64,000 nt of DNA, from contig NZ_FUKM01000057.1 in NCBI RefSeq assembly GCF_900163645.1, forward strand, positions 529,226-593,225, given 5' to 3'. This DNA is from Halomonas citrativorans. GTDB lineage: Bacteria > Pseudomonadota > Gammaproteobacteria > Pseudomonadales > Halomonadaceae. Below, in pieces: positions 54,846-64,000 of this stretch (position 1 is its first letter; every line of letters starts with the position of its first letter). Below the pieces are notes generated by a model. It had not been told where the DNA came from and did no database searches. It saw only the letters and a list, made by a program, of their open reading frames with translations. The translations under genes and the position numbers were made by a program.

Positions 54846-55913
54846 ATGCGCGTCATTCGAGGACTGCACAATCTGGTAGCGGCACAGCGTGGCTGCGTCG
54901 CTACCATTGGAAATTTTGACGGTGTGCATCGTGGCCATCAGGCAATTTTGCAGCAGTGCCGCGAGCACGCTGCACGCCTAAACGTGCCGCTAACCGTGGT
55001 CGTGTTTGAGCCCCAGCCGCGTGAGTATTTTGCGGGTGACCAGGCACCACCACGGCTAACGCGCTTGCGTGAAAAGGTGCGCCTGTTGGGTCAGTACGGC
55101 GCTGAACAGGTGCTGTGCCTGCCGTTTAATAATGCCCTTAGAAGCCTGACCGGGCGCGAGTTTATTGATCAGGTGCTGATCGAAGGGCTGGATGTTAAAC
55201 ATCTGGTCGTTGGCGATGACTTCCGTTTTGGCTGTGACCGCCAGGGCGACTTTACGCTGCTGGCAGCGGTGGGCGAAGAGCAGGGCTTTGGGGTTGAGCA
55301 TACCCGCACCTTTACGGTTGAGAACGAGCGGGTTTCAAGCTCACGGGTGCGTACCTTGCTTGCCAGCGGTAACTTTGCCGCAGCGGCCAATCTGTTAGGG
55401 CGGGCGTATTCGCTTGATGGGCGTGTGGTGCGTGACCAGCAGCTTGGCCGCACCATTGGTGTGCCCACGGCGAACCTGCCCCTGTTGCCTCAGCCCTTAA
55501 CGCTGCGCGGTGTCTATGCCGTTGGGGTGACGCTTGAAAACGGCCAACGCTACCACGGAATTGCTAACGTCGGCTTTCGGCCGACGGTTGGCTCCAAGCG
55601 GCCCACGCTGGAAGTTAACCTGTTTGATTTTGACGGTGACCTCTACGACAAGCGCATGACGGTATTTCCCTGTGCGCGGCTTCGTGGGGAAGTGAAATTC
55701 GACAATTTTGATGCACTAAAAGCGCAAATTGAGCACGATCAGGGCCAAGCGCATCGCTACTTTGCGACGGCAGACACTGACGGTAATAACGCGCTACCGC
55801 TAGCCTCGGCCCCACTTGGGCGTGAGGCTATAGTCTCCAAGACACAGGCTTCCAAGACAATTTCTTCTGATCCTTCTTCGGCGGATGACGCTGCCGATGC
55901 TAACAACGGCTGA
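54846..55913 (+). CDS. ribF: Bifunctional riboflavin kinase/FAD synthetase
   Basis: This 355-residue enzyme makes FMN and then FAD. The N-terminal adenylyltransferase part has [17 protein letters not shown] (about 19-35) and [12 protein letters not shown] (about 160-171). The C-terminal kinase part has [13 protein letters not shown] (about 201-213) and [11 protein letters not shown]. About 45 extra residues after position 305, rich in Ser, Ala and Asp, make it longer than the usual 310. It ends just before ileS, typical of the ribF-ileS-lspA operon. Confidence 0.95.
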   Translation: MRVIRGLHNLVAAQRGCVATIGNFDGVHRGHQAILQQCREHAARLNVPLTVVVFEPQPREYFAGDQAPPRLTRLREKVRLLGQYGAEQVLCLPFNNALRSLTGREFIDQVLIEGLDVKHLVVGDDFRFGCDRQGDFTLLAAVGEEQGFGVEHTRTFTVENERVSSSRVRTLLASGNFAAAANLLGRAYSLDGRVVRDQQLGRTIGVPTANLPLLPQPLTLRGVYAVGVTLENGQRYHGIANVGFRPTVGSKRPTLEVNLFDFDGDLYDKRMTVFPCARLRGEVKFDNFDALKAQIEHDQGQAHRYFATADTDGNNALPLASAPLGREAIVSKTQASKTISSDPSSADDAADANNG

Positions 55914-55920
55914 CCGAACC

Positions 55921-58752
55921 ATGGACTATAAGCACACGCTAAACTTGCCTGAAACCGACTTTCCTATGCGTGGCATGTTGCCTAAGCAGGAGCCGGGACG
56001 CGTTTCACGCTGGCAAGATATGAACCTGTACCAGCGCTTGCGCGAAGCGCGTGCTGGCGCACCGCTGTTTGTACTGCACGATGGCCCTCCCTACGCCAAC
56101 GGCAGTATCCATATTGGTCACGCCGTTAATAAAATTTTAAAAGATATTATCGTTAAATCGAAAAACCTGGCGGGCTTTGATGCGCCTTACGTGCCGGGCT
56201 GGGACTGCCATGGTCTGCCCATTGAGCACAAGGTAGAAACCACGCACGGTAAGCACCTGGCGCCTGCAAAAGCGCGAGAGCTATGCCGTGAGTACGCGGG
56301 TGCTCAGGTTGAAACACAGCTGGCTGATTTTGTGCGCTTGGGGATTATTGGTGATTGGAATCATCCCTACCGCACCATGGACTACGCCAATGAAGCCGGC
56401 GAGATTCGCGCTCTGGCCGACATGGTCGAAGCGGGCTACGTCTTCAAAGGCCTGAAGCCGGTTAACTGGTGCTTTGACTGTGGCTCGGCGCTGGCTGAGG
56501 CGGAAGTCGAGTATCAAGACAAGAAGTCCGATGCGATTGATGTCGCCTTCCCGGTGGAAGATGCCGATAAGCTGGCCGCTGCGTTTGGCTTAACCGCGCT
56601 GCCCAAACCGGCTGCGGTGGTGATCTGGACCACCACGCCGTGGACCATCCCCGCCAACCAGGCGCTCAACGTTCACCCCGAATTTACCTACGCGCTGGTC
56701 GATACCGGCGAGCGGCTGTTGTTGCTGGCTGAAGAGCTGGTCGAAAGCTGCCTTGAACGCTTTGGTTTACAAGGCGAGGTCATCGCTACCACTCGCGGTG
56801 AAAAGCTAGACCTGATCAACTTCCGTCACCCCTTCTACGATCGCCTATCACCGGTTTATCTGGCCGATTACGTCGAGTCGGAAGTGGGCAGTACCGGTAT
56901 CGTTCACTCCGCGCCTTCTTACGGCTTGGATGACTTTAATACCTGCCGCGCCCACGACATGAGCTTTGACGACATGCTGAACCCGGTACAGGGCAACGGC
57001 GTGTACGTTGATGATTTGCCTTTCTTCGGCGACCAGATGATCTGGAAAGCTAACCCGAACATCGTCGCCAAGCTTGAAGAAGTGGGTGCGCTGATGGCGC
57101 ATAAGCCCATCGTGCACAGCTACATGCACTGCTGGCGCCATAAAACGCCGGTTATCTACCGCGCGACAGCCCAGTGGTTTGTGGGCATGGATATTCAGGG
57201 TAAAGATGGTAAAACCCTGCGTGAACGCGCGCTGGAAGGCATCGAGGCGACCCAGTTCACTCCCGCCTGGGGCCAGGCGCGTCTGCACAGCATGATCGCT
57301 AACCGCCCGGACTGGTGCATCTCGCGTCAGCGTAACTGGGGCGTGCCGATTCCGTTCTTTCTGCATAAGCAAACCGGCGAGCTGCATCCGCGCACCATTG
57401 AGCTGATGGAAGAAGTCGCTAAACGCGTGCAGGAGCAAGGCATTGATGCCTGGTTTAGCCTTGACGCTGCTGAGCTACTGGGCGCGGAAGCGGCCGAATA
57501 CGACAAGATTACTGACACGCTGGATGTCTGGTTTGACTCCGGCACCACGCACCGTCATGTGTTGCGCGGCTCTCACCCTCATGGCCATGAGAGTGGCCCT
57601 CGGGCTGATTTATATCTTGAAGGCTCTGATCAGCACCGCGGCTGGTTCCACTCGTCGCTGCTGACGGGCTCGGCCATTGACGGCCATGCGCCCTATCGGC
57701 AACTGCTAACCCACGGTTTTACCGTCGATTCGCAAGGCCGCAAGCAGTCCAAGTCGTTGGGTAACGTCGTCGCACCGCAGTCGGTAATGGACAAGCTGGG
57801 TGCCGACATTCTACGCCTCTGGGTGGCCTCGACGGATTACTCCAATGAAATGGCCGTGTCGGATGAGATCCTCAAGCGTACAGCGGACGTGTATCGGCGT
57901 ATTCGCAACACCTCGCGCTTTCTTTTGGCCAACCTGACCGGCTTTGACCCGGCGCGCGATATGGTGGCTTTTGAGGATATGATTGCCCTGGATCGCTGGG
58001 TCGTTGACCGCGCATTGCAGCTACAGGAGCGCATTCAGAAAGCGTATGAAGAGTACCGGTTCCTGGACGTGTATCAGCAGGTGCATACCTTCTGTGCGCG
58101 CGACCTGGGTGGTTTCTATCTGGATATCATCAAGGATCGCCAGTACACCACTCAGGCTGATTCACTGGCGCGCCGTAGCTGTCAGAGCGCGCTCTATCAT
58201 GTTATCGAGGCGCTTTCGCGTTGGGTCGCACCGATTCTCTCCTTCACCGCTGAGGAGATTTACGAGCATATCCCGGGTAAGCGTGGCGACAGCGTGCTGC
58301 TGGAAACCTACTATACCGACCTGAAGCCCCTTGATGCTGACGCCGAGATGGGGCGTGAATACTGGGAAGCAGTGCTAGAGGTCAAGCAGGCGGTGAATAA
58401 GCGCTTGGAAGAAGCGCGTAGCGAAGGGGCCATCAAAGGCTCGCTGGACAGCGAAGTCACCCTTTACGTCAGCGACGAACTCAATGTGTTGCTGTCACAA
58501 CTGGGCGACGAGTTGCGCTTTGTACTGATTACCTCGGAAGCGACCCTCAAGCCGCTGGCGGATGCCGAGGCATCTGCCTACAGCGAGCTAGAAGGGCTCA
58601 AAGTAGCGGTTGTCGCCAGTGCGTTTGAGAAATGCGAACGCAGCTGGGAGCGCCGCCCTGACGTAGGCACGCATCCTGAGCATCCCACGCTGTGCAAGCG
58701 CTCGATTCTTAACCTGCCGGATGGCCCGGGTGAGGTGCGTCACTATGCCTGA
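55921..58752 (+). CDS. ileS: Isoleucyl-tRNA synthetase
   Basis: This 943-residue class I synthetase charges tRNA-Ile. The HIGH motif is at 64-67 (SIHIGHAVN). The signature loop at about 608-612 reads KQSKS instead of the usual KMSKS. The C-terminal zinc-finger region aligns with that of E. coli but reads C905-x-x-S908 and C925-x-x-S928, so two of the four usual Cys ligands are Ser. [16 protein letters not shown] is the normal start, just after the ribF stop. The stop overlaps lspA. Confidence 0.95.
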   Translation: MDYKHTLNLPETDFPMRGMLPKQEPGRVSRWQDMNLYQRLREARAGAPLFVLHDGPPYANGSIHIGHAVNKILKDIIVKSKNLAGFDAPYVPGWDCHGLPIEHKVETTHGKHLAPAKARELCREYAGAQVETQLADFVRLGIIGDWNHPYRTMDYANEAGEIRALADMVEAGYVFKGLKPVNWCFDCGSALAEAEVEYQDKKSDAIDVAFPVEDADKLAAAFGLTALPKPAAVVIWTTTPWTIPANQALNVHPEFTYALVDTGERLLLLAEELVESCLERFGLQGEVIATTRGEKLDLINFRHPFYDRLSPVYLADYVESEVGSTGIVHSAPSYGLDDFNTCRAHDMSFDDMLNPVQGNGVYVDDLPFFGDQMIWKANPNIVAKLEEVGALMAHKPIVHSYMHCWRHKTPVIYRATAQWFVGMDIQGKDGKTLRERALEGIEATQFTPAWGQARLHSMIANRPDWCISRQRNWGVPIPFFLHKQTGELHPRTIELMEEVAKRVQEQGIDAWFSLDAAELLGAEAAEYDKITDTLDVWFDSGTTHRHVLRGSHPHGHESGPRADLYLEGSDQHRGWFHSSLLTGSAIDGHAPYRQLLTHGFTVDSQGRKQSKSLGNVVAPQSVMDKLGADILRLWVASTDYSNEMAVSDEILKRTADVYRRIRNTSRFLLANLTGFDPARDMVAFEDMIALDRWVVDRALQLQERIQKAYEEYRFLDVYQQVHTFCARDLGGFYLDIIKDRQYTTQADSLARRSCQSALYHVIEALSRWVAPILSFTAEEIYEHIPGKRGDSVLLETYYTDLKPLDADAEMGREYWEAVLEVKQAVNKRLEEARSEGAIKGSLDSEVTLYVSDELNVLLSQLGDELRFVLITSEATLKPLADAEASAYSELEGLKVAVVASAFEKCERSWERRPDVGTHPEHPTLCKRSILNLPDGPGEVRHYA

Positions 58753-59275
58753 GTCGGTCTCGTCCAACGCGCGGCCGCCCATGCGCCAGCCGCTGCGCTG
58801 GCTGTGGTTGGCCGTTGCCGTGATTGTGCTGGATTTAGCCACCAAGGCGATTGCCAGCAGCCAGTTGGGGTATCTGCAGCCGGTAGAAGTGCTGCCGTTT
58901 TTTAACTTCACCTTAATGCATAACACGGGGGCGGCCTTTAGCTTTTTGGCTTCCCACCCTGGCTGGCAGCGCTGGTTTTTTGCGGTCATCGCGATTGGCG
59001 CAAGCGTGGGCTTAACCATCTGGCTTTCCCGTGTTAGAGCCGATGAAAAGCTGCTGGCCATTTCGCTTCCGCTGATTATCGGTGGGGCGCTTGGGAATCT
59101 CTATGACCGCCTGGTGCATGGCTACGTGGTCGACTTTTTATCGTTTCATGTGGCTGGTTGGTACTATCCTGCCTTTAACGTGGCAGACATCGGGATTACC
59201 TTGGGGGCCATTGGGTTGATTTGGGAGTCAGTGATGGGTGACCGGCGGCGTAAAAAAGCCCACCCAACGATGTAA
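58745..59275 (+). CDS. lspA: Prolipoprotein signal peptidase
   Basis: This 176-residue inner-membrane aspartyl protease cleaves lipoprotein signal peptides. It has four hydrophobic segments. The catalytic Asp residues lie in [18 protein letters not shown] and NVADIGI, and NTGAAFS is also conserved. It overlaps the ileS stop, indicating coupling. Confidence 0.95.
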   Translation: MPESVSSNARPPMRQPLRWLWLAVAVIVLDLATKAIASSQLGYLQPVEVLPFFNFTLMHNTGAAFSFLASHPGWQRWFFAVIAIGASVGLTIWLSRVRADEKLLAISLPLIIGGALGNLYDRLVHGYVVDFLSFHVAGWYYPAFNVADIGITLGAIGLIWESVMGDRRRKKAHPTM

Positions 59276-59357
59276 CCCGCGACCTCTAACCCGGTTAGCA
59301 TCTAATACAGGCCCTGGAGGCATTCTGCCAGGGCCTTATCACATAGCGAGCAGTGTA

Positions 59358-59804
59358 ATGAGTGATTACCTGATTGATGAGGGGATGGAAGTGACCCTGC
59401 ACTTCACCCTGAAACTTGAAGATGGCACGGTAGTAGACTCTACCAAAGAGAAGGCTCCAGCTACCTTTCAGTACGGTGACGGCAATTTGCCACCCGGCTT
59501 TGAACACCCGATTAAAGGCATGACAACGGGCGAGACAGGTACTTTTCAGGTCTCTCCCGAGCATGCCTTTGGGCAGCACAATCCGCAAAATATCCAGACG
59601 TTAAAGCGCGCTGATTTTGGCGATGAAGCACCTGAAATTGGTATGGTGATGTCGTTTGCCGATAAAGCAGGAACGGAATTGCCTGGTGTGGTCAAAACCA
59701 TTGAAGGCGACCGCGTCGAGGTGGATTTTAATCACCCGCTGGCGGGGCGCACGTTAACCTTTGACGTTGACGTACTGGATGTAAAACCGGTTACAACGCA
59801 CTAG
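59358..59804 (+). CDS. fkpB: FKBP-type peptidyl-prolyl isomerase (SlpA)
   Basis: This 148-residue cytoplasmic isomerase/chaperone has an FKBP domain interrupted by the IF insert, as in E. coli SlpA. The motifs LEDGTVVDSTKE, LPPGFEHPIKGMTTGE and the C-terminal NHPLAGRTLTFDV are clear. ATG 59358 is the family-consistent start; the longer open frame runs into lspA. It lies between lspA and ispH, the conserved order. Confidence 0.93.
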   Translation: MSDYLIDEGMEVTLHFTLKLEDGTVVDSTKEKAPATFQYGDGNLPPGFEHPIKGMTTGETGTFQVSPEHAFGQHNPQNIQTLKRADFGDEAPEIGMVMSFADKAGTELPGVVKTIEGDRVEVDFNHPLAGRTLTFDVDVLDVKPVTTH

Positions 59805-59877
59805 TCTTTAGCATTGGCTTTAGCATTAGCCGGGTTCTTATTCACTAAACGGTGCGGTAACGCATCAAGGCGCTACT

Positions 59878-60855
59878 ATGCAATCGACGCAAGCACAGCC
59901 CATACAGATCAAATTGGCCAATCCGCGTGGTTTTTGTGCCGGCGTGGATCGCGCTATAGACATCGTCAACCGTGCACTGGATGTGTTCGGGCCGCCTATC
60001 TATGTGCGCCATGAAGTTGTCCACAACCGCTTTGTGGTGGAAACGCTGCGTGAGCGTGGGGCTGTCTTCGTGGAAGAGCTCGATGAAGTGCCGGATGACG
60101 TGATCGTTATTTTCTCTGCGCATGGCGTGTCTCAAGCCGTACAGTCCGATGCTGACCGGCGTGGGCTGAAAGTGTTTGATGCCACTTGCCCGCTGGTCAC
60201 CAAGGTGCATTTGGAAGTCTTGCGCTACGCCAAACGAGGGCACGAGTGCGTGCTGATTGGGCACGCAGGCCACCCCGAAGTAGAAGGCACCATGGGGCGC
60301 TATGACACTGCGCATGGCGGCCGCATCTATCTAGTGGAAGATGAGCAGGACGTTGCCAACCTGGAGGTCAATGACCCTTCCAGCCTTGCCTTTGTGACCC
60401 AAACGACGCTGTCGATGGATGACACGGCCAAAGTGATTGACGCGCTGCGCGAGAGGTTTCCCGAGATCAGTGGGCCGCGTAAAGATGATATTTGCTACGC
60501 CACGCAAAACCGCCAGGACGCGGTGCGTGAACTGGCCGCGGACAGTGATCTAGTGCTTGTAGTGGGCAGCCCCAATAGCTCCAACTCTAACCGACTGCGC
60601 GAGCTTTCCGAGCGTATGGGAACACCGGCGTACCTGATAGATAATGCTGACCAGATTGAGCCAACGTGGCTTGAAAACGTCGGCCGCATCGGCGTAACGG
60701 CGGGTGCCAGCGCCCCGGAAGTGCTGGTGAAAGGCGTAATTGGCAAGCTTCAGTCATTGGGTGCCTCCATGCCGGAAGAGCTAAAAGGCCGGGAGGAGAG
60801 CATTACGTTCTCCATGCCCAAAGAGCTGCGTGAGCAGGTCATCGTCAGCAGTTGA
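59878..60855 (+). CDS. ispH: 4-hydroxy-3-methylbut-2-enyl diphosphate reductase
   Basis: This 325-residue iron-sulfur enzyme makes isopentenyl and dimethylallyl diphosphate in the last step of the MEP pathway. The three cluster Cys lie in [21 protein letters not shown] and [11 protein letters not shown]. The family EGTMGRYD and [10 protein letters not shown] segments are present. It is followed by the pilin cluster. Confidence 0.96.
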   Translation: MQSTQAQPIQIKLANPRGFCAGVDRAIDIVNRALDVFGPPIYVRHEVVHNRFVVETLRERGAVFVEELDEVPDDVIVIFSAHGVSQAVQSDADRRGLKVFDATCPLVTKVHLEVLRYAKRGHECVLIGHAGHPEVEGTMGRYDTAHGGRIYLVEDEQDVANLEVNDPSSLAFVTQTTLSMDDTAKVIDALRERFPEISGPRKDDICYATQNRQDAVRELAADSDLVLVVGSPNSSNSNRLRELSERMGTPAYLIDNADQIEPTWLENVGRIGVTAGASAPEVLVKGVIGKLQSLGASMPEELKGREESITFSMPKELREQVIVSS

Positions 60856-60892
60856 TGCACTGCGTATGCGGTGGCTGACGCAGGAGCATCAC

Positions 60893-61297
60893 GTGAGGTT
60901 TTCGCTTTATCCTTATCCTTTTCGCGCTGGCGACTCGATAGAGCGTCAGCGCGGTTTTACGCTTCTTGAGCTTGTGGTGGTGATGGGCATTCTCGGCCTT
61001 ATCGCTGGCATGGCTTACCCTGCCTACACCCGCTACCTTCAAACATCCCTGCGCACGGATGCGCATGCGGGGTTAAGGCAGGCGGCGGCTGAACTAGAGC
61101 GCTGTCACGCCCGAACCTACACCTACCAGGAGTGTGAGATGTCCCGCCTGTCACCAAGCGGGCATTATCGCCTTGCCTATTCTGAACGTCAGAACGGTCG
61201 CTATGTGCTAAGCGCATCGACTGAGCGAAAAGATGGCTGTGGCCAGGCCATAACGCTCAGTAGTCAAGGTGAACGCCTGCCCGAGACGTGCTGGTAA
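60893..61297 (+). CDS. Type IV pilin-like protein (PilE/ComP type)
   Basis: This pseudopilin of about 134 residues has a prepilin peptidase site RG|FTLLELVVVM with Glu at mature position 5, then a hydrophobic helix. The globular part (about 55-134) contains four Cys and a GRYVLSASTE-like beta region typical of PilE/ComP minor pilins. GTG 60893 follows CAGGAG; longer frames overlap ispH. It is followed directly by pilV-, pilW- and pilX-like genes. Confidence 0.82.
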   Translation: MRFSLYPYPFRAGDSIERQRGFTLLELVVVMGILGLIAGMAYPAYTRYLQTSLRTDAHAGLRQAAAELERCHARTYTYQECEMSRLSPSGHYRLAYSERQNGRYVLSASTERKDGCGQAITLSSQGERLPETCW

Positions 61298-61741
61298 GTG
61301 CGGCGCCAAGAGGGGGTTACCCTGGTGGAGGTGTTAATTGCCTTGGCCTTGCTGGCGTTTGGGCTGATCGGCATCGCCGCCATTCAGCTAACGTCGCTGC
61401 AAAGTGCCGCTTCGGGCTACCAATACTCCGTGGCAAGTGTGGCAGCTCTGGATGCACAGGAGCGTGCCTGGGCGCAGCTGGCGGCGAAACAAAACTGCCG
61501 ACACCTCACGGCGGAGCTGGAGAGTGACTGGCAGGCCGAGTGGTTTACGCCTTCACAAGCACCGCTTAACGGTGCAACGGGCACGGTTGATAGCGCTTTT
61601 GTATCCGGAGGTTGCCAATTGACCGTCTCCATTACGATGCGTGCACGGTCTTCCAATCAAGCGGCTGACCATTTTGACTACGTGTTTACCTTGCCCTTTA
61701 TTGAAGCGCGCTATGCTGGCGAGGCGCCTAATGCTCAATAA
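61298..61741 (+). CDS. pilV: Type IV pilus minor pilin PilV
   Basis: This 147-residue minor pilin has a short leader ending QEG and the site G|VTLVEVLIALALLAFGLIGIAAIQ, typical of PilV. It starts with GTG directly after the preceding stop. PilV helps initiate pilus assembly with PilW and PilX. Confidence 0.87.
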   Translation: MRRQEGVTLVEVLIALALLAFGLIGIAAIQLTSLQSAASGYQYSVASVAALDAQERAWAQLAAKQNCRHLTAELESDWQAEWFTPSQAPLNGATGTVDSAFVSGGCQLTVSITMRARSSNQAADHFDYVFTLPFIEARYAGEAPNAQ

Positions 61742-62207
61742 GCGCCAAGGAGGATTTACGCTGGTTGAAATGATGGTCGCGATGGTGATCGGCGCCATTA
61801 TTATTTTGGGCGCAGGCCAGCTTTTGTTAACCACCGTGACGACCTTTCAGCGCGTCGAGGCCATCAGTCGCGAGCAGGAAGCGCTTGTTTTTGCCGTTCA
61901 ATCGCTCACCCGGGATATTCGTAAAGGCGAGGCAGGTCAATATGAGATCAATGACTCGCTGGTCGATGCGACCACCTGTGCATTACGCCATAACAGCCAG
62001 CCCTTGATAGAAGGGCTTTATAAAGGCAATCACGCATGCGACGCGCTTAGCCTGTTTGAGAAAGACGCCGGTGGTATAGCAGGGCTTTATCGGATAACGC
62101 TCCAATTTGCGGGCGAGCGCCAAACACCGTTTGTATGGCATGTGATGCAGCGTGATCACGTTATTACGCGTCGTACACCTCTTCCCGCCACGGAGGGCAG
62201 TCCATGA
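61731..62207 (+). CDS. pilW: Type IV pilus minor pilin PilW
   Basis: This 158-residue minor pilin has the prepilin site GG|FTLVEMMVAMVIGAIIILGAGQLLL. It overlaps the pilV stop by 11 bases. The protein is shorter than many PilW proteins but otherwise typical. It overlaps pilX at its end. Confidence 0.85.
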   Translation: MLNKRQGGFTLVEMMVAMVIGAIIILGAGQLLLTTVTTFQRVEAISREQEALVFAVQSLTRDIRKGEAGQYEINDSLVDATTCALRHNSQPLIEGLYKGNHACDALSLFEKDAGGIAGLYRITLQFAGERQTPFVWHVMQRDHVITRRTPLPATEGSP

Positions 62208-62713
62208 AGCATCAGCAGGGGGCTGCGCTGGTGATCGTCATGGCACTTCTTTCTGCCGCGCTGCTGCTGGGCGTGGCGAGTATGCGGACGGCGTTAGTTG
62301 ATGAGCACTTGGCGGGTAATTTTCGGGTTGCCGTTCAGGCCCAAATGCTGGACGAGAGTCTGCTGGCTGTCTTGTCGGACCGCCAGTATGCAGCATCGCG
62401 GGATGCCTTCTTGAATCGTTTACTAACGTACCCACCAGGCTTCGATATCGGCGATAAGCGACAGTTGCAGAGCGATGATAGTCAGGCGTTGCTGCCACGC
62501 CAGGCGCTCAACGCACTGCTTGAGGCATTGCCAATAGCGCAAGCCGAGGGCCAAAGGCGATTACTTGATGATCTCATCATTGATATTGAACGGCTGGCGG
62601 ATCAGCGCGTTGCCATCACGGCCAGAAGCGGTGCTACGCCTGCCGGTACGCACGTTGTTTTTGTGAGGCAAAGCCCTGAAGAAGCAACGTGGCGGCTGGC
62701 AGGATTGCGCTGA
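62204..62713 (+). CDS. pilX: Type IV pilus minor pilin PilX
   Basis: This 169-residue protein has the short PilX start QQGAALVIVMALLSAALLLGVASMR, which lacks the Glu5 of other pilins, as is usual in PilX. It overlaps pilW (ATGA). No PilY1 adhesin gene follows; trpS comes next. Confidence 0.84.
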   Translation: MKHQQGAALVIVMALLSAALLLGVASMRTALVDEHLAGNFRVAVQAQMLDESLLAVLSDRQYAASRDAFLNRLLTYPPGFDIGDKRQLQSDDSQALLPRQALNALLEALPIAQAEGQRRLLDDLIIDIERLADQRVAITARSGATPAGTHVVFVRQSPEEATWRLAGLR

Positions 62714-62777
62714 TGGCATTCGCCACGCGTAAATCTGCGCGTTATGATAGGACTATTTGCCCAAGAGCCTAAACACA

Positions 62778-63800
62778 ATGAGTCAAACTGCTAAAACCCG
62801 CGTCTTAACCGGTATTACAACCTCCGGTACACCGCACTTAGGCAACTATATTGGGGCCATTAAACCGGCGATTGAAGCAAGCCAGGACCCCAATGTGCAG
62901 TCGTTCTATTTTTTGGCGGATTACCACGCCCTGATCAAGTGCCAGGACCCTGCGCGCGTGCAAGCGTCACGCCTGGAAATTGCCGCAACATGGCTGGCGC
63001 TTGGGCTGGATACTGACAACGCCATTTTTTACCGTCAGTCTGATTTGATTGAAGTTCAAGAGCTCTCGTGGATGCTTTCTTGCGTGTGTGCCAAAGGCCT
63101 GATGAACCGCGCCCACGCCTACAAAGCCGCCGTGGCTGAGAACGAAGAAGCAGGCGACCAGGATGCGGACAAAGGCATCACCATGGGGCTTTTTGGCTAC
63201 CCGGTACTGATGGCTGCCGATATCCTGATGTTCAACGCCAAAAAGGTGCCGGTAGGGCGCGACCAGATTCAGCATATCGAAATGGCACGTGATATGGCCG
63301 GGCGGTTCAACCACCTCTATAAAGGGCAGTACTTTACGCTGCCCGAAGCGGTGGTGAATGAGAAGGTGGAAGTGTTGAAAGGGCTGGACGGGCGCAAAAT
63401 GTCCAAAAGCTATAACAATACGATTCCGCTGTTCTCACCCGAGAAAAAGCTTCAAAAGCTGGTGCGTAAAATCAAGACCAACTCGCTTGAGCCCGGCGAG
63501 CCGAAAGACCCGGATACCTGCACTCTGTTCCAGATATACTCGGCCTTTGCGACCGAAAGCGAAACGTCTGCTCTGCGTGAACAGTACGCCGCCGGTATTG
63601 GCTGGGGCGATGCTAAAAACCAGGTATTTGAGTATATCAATGCGCACCTGAGCGAACCCCGGGAGCGCTACAATGCGCTAATGGATGACCCAGCTCATAT
63701 TGAAGCGGTGCTGCAAAAAGGCGCTCAGCGCGCTCGGGAGGAGGCTGCGATAACCATGGATAAACTGCGCTCAGCGGTCGGCCTTGGGCGTTTTGTCTGA
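62778..63800 (+). CDS. trpS: Tryptophanyl-tRNA synthetase
   Basis: This 340-residue class I synthetase charges tRNA-Trp. The HIGH-like motif is [10 protein letters not shown] near the N-terminus, and KMSKS appears in [10 protein letters not shown] at about residue 200. ATG 62778 is preferred over an upstream TTG at 62757. It is the last gene of the plus-strand block. Confidence 0.95.
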   Translation: MSQTAKTRVLTGITTSGTPHLGNYIGAIKPAIEASQDPNVQSFYFLADYHALIKCQDPARVQASRLEIAATWLALGLDTDNAIFYRQSDLIEVQELSWMLSCVCAKGLMNRAHAYKAAVAENEEAGDQDADKGITMGLFGYPVLMAADILMFNAKKVPVGRDQIQHIEMARDMAGRFNHLYKGQYFTLPEAVVNEKVEVLKGLDGRKMSKSYNNTIPLFSPEKKLQKLVRKIKTNSLEPGEPKDPDTCTLFQIYSAFATESETSALREQYAAGIGWGDAKNQVFEYINAHLSEPRERYNALMDDPAHIEAVLQKGAQRAREEAAITMDKLRSAVGLGRFV

Positions 63801-63831
63801 TGGATGATTGACGCACTTTATAGTGAGAAAA

Positions 63832-63854
63832 AGCCAGCCTCAACGAGGCTGGCT
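63832..63854. terminator. Bidirectional-type hairpin between trpS and the cupin gene
   Basis: A 10-bp stem (AGCCAGCCTC/GAGGCTGGCT) with a three-base loop lies about 30 bases after trpS. An A-run on its left side gives a T-tract on the minus strand, so it best terminates the leftward gene at the right edge; it may also stop trpS transcripts. Confidence 0.8.
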
Positions 63855-63882
63855 AGCGGTTTTCAATGACTGCCCAACTGTA

Positions 63883-64000
63883 TTACTTCACTACCGGGCA
63901 ACGCTCGCGGCGCAGTGACTTCATCAGTGTGTCATCGACGTCCAAGTGGCCTTGAACAATGCTGGCGGGTGTCAGTGCCAGCCATTGGTTTAGTGAAACA
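63883..64000 (-). CDS. C-terminal end of a cupin-domain protein (partial)
   Basis: Only the last 39 codons lie in the window, entering from the right edge and ending with TAA at 63883-63885. The peptide (NQWLALTPASIVQGHLDVDD..., ending CPVVK) resembles the C-terminal end of oxalate-decarboxylase-like bicupins. The assignment is tentative because the cupin barrel itself lies outside. Confidence 0.5.
   Translation of the reverse strand, partial: VSLNQWLALTPASIVQGHLDVDDTLMKSLRRERCPVVK

Overview
The window reads as chromosomal DNA of a Gram-negative gammaproteobacterium, most likely a halophilic member of the Halomonadaceae (Halomonas-like). This is inferred from the housekeeping block rpsT / murJ-ribF-ileS-lspA / fkpB-ispH-minor pilins-trpS, the acidic proteins, a moderately high G+C, flagellar genes and outer-membrane features. 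No rRNA, tRNA or CRISPR array was seen.

Layout. (1) About 280-24370: a large arabinose/arabinan utilisation region. It encodes a secreted GH43 endo-arabinanase, an outer-membrane porin, an oligosaccharide ABC importer (ATPase, binding protein, two permeases), a GPH-family symporter, cytoplasmic GH43 and GH51 arabinofuranosidases, the AraFGH monosaccharide importer with an exported mutarotase, and enzymes of the non-phosphorylative oxidative route (arabinose dehydrogenase, arabonate dehydratase, an FAH-fold protein proposed as 2-keto-3-deoxyarabonate dehydratase, and 2-oxoglutarate semialdehyde dehydrogenase). A FadR-type GntR regulator and a GbpR-like LysR regulator are embedded in it. Three copies of one palindrome lie upstream of two of its transcription units. 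(2) 24750-34330: mixed genes, including a very acidic exported small protein, a membrane acyltransferase-like protein, two penicillin-binding/beta-lactamase-fold hydrolases, PpiC, a YadGH-type ABC exporter, YejK, a TerB-like protein, HipBA and a 24-residue membrane peptide. (3) 35200-43860: a flagellar filament locus with fliD, a decayed divergent flagellin, an intact fliC and a 1522-residue multidomain glycosyltransferase/methyltransferase. (4) 43900-45650: a hexanucleotide repeat, a broken IS3-type insertion sequence and gene remnants. (5) 45790-52180: a ZipA-like protein, a polar amino-acid ABC importer, an AbiE toxin-antitoxin pair and cardiolipin synthase. (6) 52700-64000: conserved housekeeping genes, a four-gene minor-pilin cluster, trpS and the 3' end of a cupin gene.

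How the genes work together. Extracellular arabinan would be cut by the secreted endo-arabinanase. Products would cross the porin and enter by the ABC importer or the symporter, and be trimmed by the GH51 and GH43 enzymes. Free arabinose, also imported by AraFGH, would be oxidised to 2-oxoglutarate without phosphorylation. In the flagellar locus, sigma-28-type promoters precede fliD and fliC, and the giant transferase directly after fliC is a good candidate for building and methylating a flagellin glycan.
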